From contig CM038717.1 in assembly GCA_021613375.1 (NCBI GenBank), forward strand, positions 41,019,628 through 41,083,627: a stretch of DNA of 64,000 nt, in the 5' to 3' direction. A program made the position numbers and the translations under genes. The notes below the pieces were generated by a model. The model did not search any database, had not been told where the DNA came from, and saw nothing but the letters and a program-made list of their open reading frames with translations. The stretch comes from Megaleporinus macrocephalus (lineage: Eukaryota > Chordata > Actinopteri > Characiformes > Anostomidae). Below, in pieces: positions 50,010-60,571 of the stretch (position 1 is the stretch's first letter; each line of letters starts with the position of its first letter).

Positions 50010-50385
50010 TAGGGCTGTGTATTGGCAAGAACCTGGTGATACAATACGTATTGTGATACAGCATTCACGATTCAATATAGTGCGATATTACAAACAAAGT
50101 GATATATTGTGATTTTTTAAATCCTACTATTAAAACACCACTGTATGAACAGGTTTGCTGATGCTTATAATAGCATTGCGCCCTTGTGCTGCTTGTTAAT
50201 GTTGGAGCGGAGCTGAAAATGGATTACAACACTGCCATCTAGTGGTCAGAGGTTTAAACACAACACACAATGATTCACTGTCTGCCAGGAATCTGTGTAT
50301 TGATACTGTGTTTTTGAGAATCGATACAGTATCACTAAACATAATATCCCGATATTCAATATTTCAATATTTTCTTACACCCCTA
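50010..50385 (+). mobile_element. hAT MITE of 376 bp with 8-bp target duplication
   Basis: The ends TAGGGCTGTGTATTGGC and TTTTCTTACACCCCTA have inverted termini. TTATTCAG is duplicated at 50002-50009 and 50386-50393. A reverse-oriented relative lies at 17923-18200. Confidence 0.88.
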
Positions 50386-50393
50386 TTATTCAG

Positions 50394-50940
50394 ATAAATT
50401 AGATAAGGGCATAGAAATCTGATTATGGAATTTGATAAGCTGGATTTTAGCTCAGTAATATGGTTCCACAGGGTCTGTCTCAAATCCTACTGAGCTCCTA
50501 CATAGGCGGCATGTTACGTCATAGTATGCGCTCCCGACATGTAGACTGTCCCAATTCTTACATACCTTAAACATGCTGCTACTGAGGAACCTTATTTACA
50601 CCTGATTTTAAGAAGCATTGAACTCTTCCTCAGCCGCTAAGACAATCCCATGATGCACTGCAGGCTAATCTAGGAGCAGTGAAGTGGTTTTAAAATGTGA
50701 GTTATTTTGATTCTCTGGAGTTTTAATGTGTTCTGGTCATATAATCACACAAAACAGTATTTTATTATCAACTCTGTAACGAGTCCTTCACCATTTACAC
50801 TTTATACTCCAGACATTAGCATTTATGCTAGCCGATTTTAAAGCCTCGGGCTATTGTTTTTGTTTTTAGCAACTAGCTAAACCACCGGTGACGTGCTGCA
50901 GTGGGGGGAACAAGCCGTGACGCAGTCTCTCTCTAACTAG
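50394..50940. other. intergenic DNA, no gene recognised
   Basis: Short frames only and no element recognised. The block near 50470-50500 (GGTCTGTCTCAAATCCTAC) is echoed after the following repeat as 'gtttgagacagaccc' (51279-51293), so the 28-bp array sits inside a short inverted repeat. Confidence 0.45.
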
Positions 50941-50959
50941 AGCGTCTCAGTAATCTGTT

Positions 50960-51276
50960 TACACACTCACTACCTAGACAGCCTACTTACACACTCACTA
51001 CCTAGACAGCCTACTTACACACTCACTACCTAGACAGCCTACTTACACACTCACTACCTAGACAGCCTACTTACACACTCACTACCTAGACAGCCTACTT
51101 ACACACTCACTACCTAGACAGCCTACTTACACACTCACTACCTAGACAGCCTACTTACACACTACCTAGACAGCCTACTTACACACTCACTACCTAGACA
51201 GCCTACTTACACACTCACTACCTAGACAGCCTACTTACACACTCAATACCTAGACAGCCTACTTACACACTCACTA
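50960..51276 (+). repeat. 28-bp minisatellite, about eleven copies
   Basis: The unit is CTCACTACCTAGACAGCCTA followed by CTTACACA, almost perfect. One copy has lost four bases (51159-51166) and one has CTCAATACC. Confidence 0.95.
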
Positions 51277-51293
51277 GGGTTTGAGACAGACCC

Positions 51294-52169
51294 TCAGTCT
51301 GGACTCCTCACTCTGATTTCTTTCAGATTTCTTTTCACTCTGATTTCTTTCAGATATATAATCATAACATGCCAGCAAAACACTTTTGGAGCAGCACTGG
51401 TACCAAATACATGCTTCAGTTTTGATTTAAATGTTTATCTTGTAGATGATATATGTTCCTAATTTCAGAAAAAAGACAAAACTGTGGCCTGAAGTTTGAG
51501 TTTCACACCTGCTGTGAGTTTATTGGCCGGTTTATCTAATTACTGTCTGACGCCTGTACATACACCAAACCACTCTGGTCTTATCCAATAGTGGAGCTTG
51601 CTTCATGTGGGGCATTAGCATGCTGTGTAGGTTTCCTCTGGGTTCTCTGGTTTTCTCCAACATTCCCAAGACAGTGGGGCAAGGGGTGGGCTCCAGCACC
51701 TGCCCCCACTTATCCACAAGCCCATGAAAAATCCCCCGTAACACAGAGACTGTGACGTGCCTGGAATTCTAGAAATATTAAATATTTAAATAGAGCCAAC
51801 CAGACCTCCATGTGTTGTGAAACCACAGCCTTAAGCCTCATGTCAGGAACATTCTGGTCTTCTGGTCTTCTTGCCCCCCCAAAAGTCAGGGGAGAACTTT
51901 TTATATTGATTTATGGAAACTAAATTCAAACTAAGCTGCAAAAAGAGCTTGTTGTGATGTCACAAAAAACCCCAGCACATTTATATATGTACCTACAGCC
52001 GTTTAGCTCCACCACACTGAGTGTTTCAGCCCAGTCTGCTTTCTGATGGAAACCCAGTACAAGCCAATCAGAACAGAGCTCATTTACATATCAACTGTAA
52101 CAGCACAGTCACAGAGAAGGAGAGCTTGACTCAATTTCAAGGCAAAAAGAATTAAACACGAGATCAATG
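51294..52169. other. intergenic DNA, no gene recognised
   Basis: No coding signal or identifiable element; a 70-codon minus-strand frame lacks a recognised family. Confidence 0.45.
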
Positions 52170-54376
52170 AAGGATATGGGCACCACCACTACACCACCAT
52201 ACTAACCACTACACCACCATACTAACCACTACACCACCATACTAACCACTACACCACCATACTAACCACTACACCACCGTACTAACCACTACACTACCGT
52301 ACTAACCACTACACCACCATACTGACCACTACACCACCATACTAACCACTACACCACCATACTAACCACTACACCACCATACTAACCACTACACCACCAT
52401 ACTAACCACTACACCACCATACTGACCACTACACCACCATACTGACCACTACACCACCATACTAACCACTACACCACCATACTAACCACTACACCACCAT
52501 ACTAACCACTACACCACCATACTAACCACTACACCACCATACTAACCACTACACCACCGTACTAACCACTACACTACCGTACTAACCACTACACCACCAT
52601 ACTAACCACTACACCACCATACTAACCACTACACCACCATACTAACCACTACACCACCATACTAACCACTACACCACCATACTAACCACTACACCACCAT
52701 ACTGACCACTACACCACCATACTGACCACTACACCACCGTACTGACCACTACACCACCGTACTGACCACTACACCACCGTACTAACCACTACACCACCGT
52801 ACTAACCACTACACCGCCGTACTAACCACTACACCACCGTACTAACCACTACACCACCATACTAACCACTACACCACCGTACTGACCACTACACCACCGT
52901 ACTAACCACTACACCACCGTACTGACCACTACACCACCATACTAACCACTACACCACCGTACTAACCACTACACCACCATACTAACCACTACACCACCAT
53001 ACTAACCACTACACCACCATACTAACCACTACACCACCATACTGACCACTACACCACCATACTGACCACTACACCACCATACTAACCACTACACCACCAT
53101 ACTAACCACTACACCACCATACTAACCACTACACCACCGTACTAACCACTACACCACCGTACTGACCACTACACCACCGTACTAACCACTACACCACCGT
53201 ACTGACCACTACACCACCTTACTAACCACTACACCACCTTACTAACCACTACACCACCATACTAACCACTACACCACCGTACTAACCACTACACCACCAT
53301 ACTAACCACTACACCACCATACTAACCACTACACCACCATACTGACCACTACACCACCTTACTAACCACTACACCACCGTACTGACCACTACACCACCGT
53401 ACTGACCACTACACCACCGTACTAACCACTACACCACCGTACTAACCACTACACCACCGTACTAACCACTACACCACCGTACTAACCACTACACCACCAT
53501 ACTAACCACTACACCACCATACTAACCACTACACCACCATACTGACCACTACACCACCATACTAACCACTACACCACCGTACTGACCACTACACCACCAT
53601 ACTAACCACTACACCACCGTACTAACCACTACACCACCGTACTAACCACTACACCACCGTACTAACCACTACACCGCCGTACTAACCACTACACCACCAT
53701 ACTGACCACTACACCACCATACTAACCACTACACCACCATACTAACCACTACACCACCATACTAACCTCTACACCACCATACTAACCTCTACACCACCAT
53801 ACTGACCACTACACCACCATACTAACCACTACACCACCGTACTGACCACTACACCACCATACTAACCACTACACCACCGTACTAACCACTACACCACCGT
53901 ACTAACCACTACACCGCCGTACTAACCACTACACCGCCGTACTAACCACTACACCGCCGTACTAACCACTACACCACCATACTAACCACTACACCACCAT
54001 ACAAACCACTACACCACCATACTGACCACTACACCACCATACTAACCACTACACCACCGTACTGACCACTACACCACCATACTAACCACTACACCACCGT
54101 ACTAACCACTACACCACCGTACTAACCACTACACCACCGTACTAACCACTACACCGCCGTACTAACCACTACACCACCATACTGACCACTACACCACCGT
54201 ACTAACCACTACACCACCATACTGACCACTACACCACCATACTAACCACTACACCACCATACTAACCACTACACCACCGTACTAACCACTACACCACCAT
54301 ACTAACCACTACACCACCATACTAACCACTACACCACCGTACTAACCACTACACCACCGTACTAACCACTACACCA
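52170..54376 (+). repeat. 20-bp minisatellite, about 110 copies
   Basis: The unit is ACTAACCACTACACCACCAT with point variants CCGT, CTGACC, CCGCCGT and CTACC. Units are nearly all exactly 20 bp, and variant strings recur (for example ATGACC followed by three CCGT copies and then CCGCCGT near 53580-53680 and 54060-54160), indicating block duplications of about 240-480 bp. Confidence 0.97.
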
Positions 54377-54500
54377 CTGTAAATGTTAATGTTAATATCT
54401 TGCTGGAGATAGTTTGCAGTGTGAACTGCTTTAGTACATTTTAGGCTCTTATTAATTAATTACACATAAAACATACAACCAACAACCCACTGTGAAAACA

Positions 54501-54506
54501 TTTATT
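54501..54506 (-). terminator. nsa2 polyadenylation signal
   Basis: TTTATT on the plus strand gives AATAAA on the nsa2 strand, 318 bp downstream of the stop codon, a reasonable 3' UTR length. Confidence 0.6.
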
Positions 54507-54823
54507 TAAAGAGCTTCATTTCTTTACAATCCACATGTTCCTCTACAGCAAGACTGTTACTCTCCAGGCCTGGAGGACCACAGCGCTGCTGAGCTTCCCT
54601 CCTGTCAGAAGAAGGAGAGGATGAGGAGCTGAAGGACGTGTGTTAGTGTCTTCCAGTCTGGAGTTGGAATCTTTAGATGATTTTGTATGCAGGTTATCCG
54701 AGGGGCAGGTGTTTTTCTCCCATTCAGGCTGGAACGTGGTTCTCCAGCGTGCTGGACGGAGATGTTGGGTCCAGTCCGAGGCTGTGCTCGCAGGCACAGT
54801 TCGTTAAACAGTTCAGAGATCAG

Positions 54824-57800
54824 TTAAACCAGCAGCACGGCGTTAATGCAGCCGTCGTTCTCGGGGTTGTTGGTCACTTGAGCGTATTTACCTGGAAGAG
54901 GGAGAGAAGCGTTAGGGATCCGGTAAGGTGACCAGAAGGACGCTGGTTTGATCCCCTGGGCCAACAGCTCACAACTGAAGCCCCATTGCTCCACAACTAA
55001 CCCCCAACTGCTCCTCTGGTGCCGTGAATAGGGCTGCCCACCGCTCTGGGCAAGTGTGCTCACTGCCCCCTAGTGTGTATTTGTGAGTGTTTCACTGCAT
55101 AGATGGGCTAAATGTGGAAGTCAGACTATCAGCAAACAGTGGCCGATTCTATTCTATTCTATTCTTTATGACCCACTGAGCAGAGAAGCATCTTATAAAA
55201 ACCTGACTGTGATGAAAACATCTCACAGAGAAATCTGACGAACAGGTGAAGCTCTTACCCCAGATGACTTTGCCGCCCTGCGTGACCAGCCCGAGCTCGC
55301 TGACGTTGACTTCGATGACTGTTCCCTTGGTGATGACTCCGAGTGTGGTGTAGAGGGGGGAGGAGGGGTTCTTCTTTACGCCCAGGATGGGCAGACAGAA
55401 CGTGGCCTTCAGCTCTGGGTGAGTGACATGAGCCTTCTTAAACCTCAAACCCTGCAAACAGACAGACGGAGGAAATCAGAGAAGCAGAAAAGTGCAGGAG
55501 AAGCTCCAGCTCCATCCCTAAACAGCTCCATCCCTAAACAGCTCCATCCCTAAACAGCTCCATCAGAAGGCGACCAAATTAAGCCGTTGCTAGAGCTGAA
55601 GTTTCCAGCCCCATCCCCATCCCGGCGGACTCCCAGGAAGATAAACAAGTGTTCGTGGAATAACAACAGTAACAACACCTGCGGGTTGAAACAAAAGTAT
55701 GGACTGGCAGGAGATCCCCAACGACAGGCTTGCAAACATCTAACTAATAACTGTGGAGTGATTTTAATCCAGTATGAATCTGCAGCGTGTGTAGTGTTTA
55801 CAGTCTGACAGTAATAACTGTGTAGTGATTATAATCCAGTATGAATCTGCAGCGTGTGTAGTGTTTACAGTCTGACAGTAATAACTGTGGAGTGATTTTA
55901 ATCCAGTATGAATCTGCAGTGTGTGTAGTGTTTACAGTCTGACAGTAATAACTGTGGAGTGATTTTAATCCAGTATGAATCTGCAGCGTGTGTAGTGTTT
56001 ACAGTCTGACAGTAATAACTGTGTAGTGATTATAATCCAGTATGAATCTGCAGCGTGTGTAGTGTTTACAGTCTGACAGTAATAACTGTGGAGTGATTAT
56101 AATCCAGTATGAATCTGCAGTGTGTGTAGTGTTTACAGTCTGACAGTAATAACTGTGGAGTGATTTTAATCCAGTATGAATCTGCAGTGTGTGTAGTGTT
56201 TACAGTCTGACAGTAATAACTGTGGAGTGATTTTAATCCAGTATGAATCTGCAGTGTGTTTAGTGTTTACAGTCTGACAGTAATAACTGTGTAGTGATTA
56301 TAATCCAGTATGAATCTGCAGCGTGTGTAGTGTTTACAGTCTGACAGTAATAACTGTGTAGTGATTATAATCCAGTATGAATCTGCAGTGTGTGTAGTGT
56401 TTACAGTCTGACAGTAATAACTGTGGAGTGATTTTAATCCAGTATGAATCTGCAGTGTGTTTAGTGTTTACAGTCTGACAGTAATAACTGTGTAGTGATT
56501 ATAATCCAGTATGAATCTGCAGCGTGTGTAGTGTTTACAGTCTGACAGTAATAACTGTGAAGTGATTATAATCCAGTATGAATCTGCAGTGTGTGTAGTG
56601 TTTACAGTCTGACAGTAATAACTGTGGAGTGATTTTAATCCAGTATGAATCTGCAGTGTGTTTAGTGTTTACAGTCTGACAGTAATAACTGTGTAGTGAT
56701 TATAATCCAGTATGAATCTGCAGCGTGTGTAGTGTTTACAGTCTGACAGTAATAACTGTGGAGTGATTATAATCCAGTATGAATCTGCAGTGTGTTTAGT
56801 GTTTACAGTCTGACAGTAATAACTGTGTAGTGATTATAATCCAGTATGAATCTGCAGCGTGTGTAGTGTTTACAGTCTGACAGTAATAACTGTGGAGTGA
56901 TTATAATCCAGTATGAATCTGCAGTGTGTTTAGTGTTTACAGTCTGACAGTAATAACTGTGTAGTGATTATAATCCAGTATGAATCTGCAGTGTGTGTAG
57001 TGTTTACAGTCTGACAGTAATAACTGTGGAGTGATTCTAATCCAGTATGAATCTGCAGTGTGTTTAGTGTTTACAGTCTGACAGTAATAACTGTGGAGTG
57101 ATTTTAATCCAGTATGAATCTGCAGTGTGTGTAGTGTTTACAGTCTGACAGTAATAACTGTGGAGTGATTTTAATCCAGTATGAATCTGCAGTGTGTGTA
57201 GTGTTTACAGTCTGACAGTAATAACTGTGGAGTGATTATAATCCAGTATGAATCTGCAGTGTGTGTAGTGTTTACAGTCTGACAGTAATAACTGTGTAGT
57301 GATTATAATCCAGTATGAATCTGCAGTGTGTGTAGTGTTTACAGTCTGACAGTAATAACTGTGGAGTGATTATAATCCAGTATGAATCTGCAGTGTGTGT
57401 AGTGTTTACAGTCTGACAGTAATAACTGTGGAGTGATTTTAATCCAGTATGAATCTGCAGTGTGTGTAGTGTTTACAGTCTGACAGTAATAACTGTGGAG
57501 TGATTTTAATCCAGTATGAATCTGCAGTGTGTGTAGTGTTTACAGTCTGACAGTAATAACTGTGGAGTGATTATAATCCAGTATGAATCTGCAGTGTGTG
57601 TAGTGTTTACAGTCTGACAGTAATAACTGTGGAGTGATTATAATCCAGTATGAATCTGCAGTGTGTGTAGTGTTTACAGTCTGACAGTAATAACTGTGGA
57701 GTGATTATAATCCAGTATGAATCTGCAGTGTGTGTAGTGTTTACAGTCTGACAGTAATAACTGTGGAGTGATTATAATCCAGTATGAATCTGCAGCGTGT

Positions 57801-60186
57801 GTAGTGTTTACAGTCTGACAGTAATAACTGTGGAGTGATTATAATCCAGTATGAATCTGCAGCCTGGTCACAGAATATATCCAGGCAAAGCTACAATCCT
57901 GTTAAAGACATTTCTTATCATGGTTCTAATCAGAGGAGCTTATTCAGATGTAAAGTCTGATGCGTGTATGGATCTGAAAGCCGGTCTCACCATCGGTCTG
58001 ATGAAGCGTTCGTATTTTGGCGGTTTGCGTGTAAATCCGTCTCCTACGAAGCAGACTTTGGTGACCATCCTCTTCCAGGCTTTCTTCTGTCTCTTTCCAG
58101 TGCGGACCACTTTCAGGACCTCCGTCTCGCCCTGAGCACGAACCTTTGGTAGTGGAACCTCCCATTTCCCCTACAAACACAAACATTTACTGAATCAGGG
58201 AGGAGATTAAGATGAAGACTAATTTAAGCTTAGCAACATAAACGCCAGGTGAGACCAAATACAAATGATAAGATTCTCATTGGACAGTTAGTCTAAACTT
58301 ACAGCCTTTTCTTTCCTCTTCTGTTTGATCATGTTGGAGAGAACCTTGGCCCGCGACTGGCCCTCTCTGTCCAGCAGGTAAGCTGGCACAGCGCCCTCTG
58401 GGGTCTTCTCGTCATCTTTCTGTTTGGTTCTTCTCTTTTCATGCATCTTAATGCTAAAAGATACAAACACAGAAAACTTACATCAACAAACTTTACACAC
58501 ACAAACGTCTCAGAACGACAGTACATACGGGTTTAATTCCAAACCAACCTCTACGTCTGGAATGATCAGAAAGATGGAGCTTAATCTACTTGCAGTCTAT
58601 GTAAAGCTGCTCTACCTGCTGAAATATACAATCACATATACGGGAAGTTCTGTTCTGATGTTGGGACGGAACCAGACCAAAGACTGCTCTGTGAGAACCC
58701 TTAACAGACACACACAGGAAGGACTGTCCACTGCAGTGAGATGACCGTTCCCACCGCAGACGTGTGCACTTACGTTTTCTTCATCTGGATCTTCTCTGCA
58801 TGTCTCTGTTTGTGGTACAGCTTGGCCTTCAGACCAATCAGCTTCTTGGCTTTGTGCGAGCGCTCGTGAGCCTCACGACTCTCCTTCTTCCTTTTCTTCT
58901 CATGGTGGTCGAGCCGGTAGCCATGGCGCTTGCGGTGTAACTCAATGTGCTCGTTCTGCGGCTGTGGACAACATTCAGCACAGCAAGGTCACAATCAGAC
59001 AGCTTGAAAATAAACAGTAACTGTGTCGCTTCCACAAATACTAAACAGGCCAAAACCTGAAACTAAATATATAATCAAACATAAAAAAATCTATCCAAGT
59101 GGGGTGGCATGTTAGCCCACCTATTTAAAGATCAGGGGAACGCTGGACTTGCCCAAAAACTATTTATAATGATGGAAAAGTTTTTAGATTAAATAGCTAT
59201 GAATATGTTACAGTTCTGGCCTAAAACGCCACACTGTTATATATTTTAATCCATTCCTAATCGACGGATATATCAAGTTTCAATTTCAAGTTTATTTGTC
59301 ATTTGCACATCATGTCAGGACATGCATGCATTGAAATGCTTGGGGTGAGGCTCAAATACAACTCTACAGCAGGGCAACATATATATATATATATATAGTA
59401 AAAATAGTGCAAACATACAATAAACAAACAAGAATTAAGTAAATATAAGATAGAATATTCACATTTAGTAAATATACAAAAATTGAACCAACATTTACAT
59501 AAGATAAGATATACAGGTGGACATATGTAGAAACTGTTGGGTGTCAAAAGGCAAAATCGTCACTATCATCATGATTACTGATATATAAACTTATAAAAGG
59601 TCCACTGGTGGATTTTACAGTAGATAAATTGTGTATATTTGTGTTTTAGGCATGGTGACCCCTGGTTCTCATCACCACAACCACAACCACCACTGTAAAC
59701 AACCTCCGCCTGCTAGGTTTACAGTACACACCTGTCAGGTCAAACCACTTGGAACGAAATTCAAAAACATGGGTGGAATTTCTTTTAGGGTCGTAAATAA
59801 CAGTAAAAAATAAGCACTTCAATTATTATATGAATCATTTTAATCTATACTAATTAACAGGTACATTACTGTTATTGTGGTTGTTGTTATTATTATAATA
59901 AGTATTATTAGCTACGATAACAACACTCAAAACAAACAACACAAACAAAAAGAAACACGATTATTTGGTGTCCTATTCAAACTGTTCACTTGGTTTCGAG
60001 CTGTTGACCCATGATTAAGGAGACTTCTCGCTTTATTGAACGTTTTAAATGAGAATATTAGTATTTAGGTCTGTTCGCTGTGTCTGTCTGTAAACACCAC
60101 ATGGTGTGACGAGCTAACACTGTTAGCCACCGAACTGCTAAACACGTCAGAGCAGCAAACGCGGACAATATTGGGTCACTTACCAT
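54824..60186 (-). CDS. nsa2: NSA2 ribosome biogenesis factor, six exons
   Basis: Minus-strand coding segments 60184-60186 (start codon alone), 58774-58961, 58303-58453, 57991-58170, 55259-55451 and 54824-54891 join at GT/AG sites in consistent phases to 260 residues, the size of human NSA2. The reading begins [18 protein letters not shown] and ends with [15 protein letters not shown]. The N-terminal half is strongly basic ([32 protein letters not shown]). The C-terminal half is the S8e/NSA2-type beta domain. NSA2 is a nucleolar factor of pre-60S particles needed for late 27S pre-rRNA processing. Intron 4 carries a 2.1-kb 67-bp minisatellite and intron 5 a SINE. The gene diverges from spout1 across 385 bp. 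All key family residues I can recall are present, so it looks functional. Confidence 0.95.
54905..55145 (+). mobile_element. tRNA-derived SINE in nsa2 intron 5
   Basis: GGTTTGATCCC near 54948-54958 resembles a tRNA-type B box, followed by 'gggccaacagctcac', 'aactaacccccaactgctcc', 'gggctgcccaccgctctggg' and 'ctcactgccccctagtgtgt', the order I remember for an abundant teleost SINE. It ends in repeated TTCTA (about 55148-55165). Confidence 0.7.
55745..57862 (+). repeat. 67-bp minisatellite in nsa2 intron 4, about 31.6 copies
   Basis: The unit begins TAATAACTGTGGAGTGATTT, continues TAATCCAGTATGAATCTGCA and ends GTGTTTACAGTCTGACAG. Variants at three sites (GTGTAG/GTGGAG, TTATAA/TTTTAA, GTGTGT/GCGTGT/GTGTTT) occur in recurring combinations. 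The array ends only 129 bp from exon 4. Confidence 0.97.
59280..59540 (+). mobile_element. retroelement 3' fragment in nsa2 intron 1
   Basis: 'tcaagtttatttgtcatttg' followed by 'gacatgcatgcattgaaatg' matches a teleost interspersed repeat I remember, probably the 3' end of a LINE or SINE. A TA microsatellite lies at 59379-59397. Confidence 0.5.
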
Positions 60187-60571
60187 TTCGGACGGCGGTG
60201 TTTACGTCTTCAGGAGGAGGTAAAGGTGGGAGTATTTGGTGGATGAGGTTTCTGGTGGTAGAAAAGGGCGATTTCTGTTTGTTTTTAAAGACTTTCGGGA
60301 TCTCGATGTTACTCTTCCCGACGCCCCGAGCTTGAGAGGAAGTGCGTCACGAAAAGTGTTCCGGGTAAAAGAGTTCCACCGAACACAACACACGCCTCGG
60401 AGCGCGAAGCATGCGCAGTATCTCCAGCTATCGTGTTTAATCTCATTTCAGTTTTTTAATATATATTTATATGTGTGTAACTTACACTTAGTTTACGTGT
60501 GTTAAAACAAGCGAGAACGAAGACTGGACTGTCCACTTGTTTTTGTGTCTGGACACTAGGAGGTCCGCAGC
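60187..60571. promoter_or_regulatory. bidirectional nsa2-spout1 promoter
   Basis: The start codons of the divergent genes are 385 bp apart. The spacer is GC-richer than its surroundings in the middle and contains GCATGCGCAG (60409-60418), resembling half of an NRF1 site, and 'gtgcgtcacg' near 60342. NRF1-type sites are common in TATA-less housekeeping promoters. Both genes serve rRNA or general housekeeping functions, so shared control is plausible. Confidence 0.6.
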
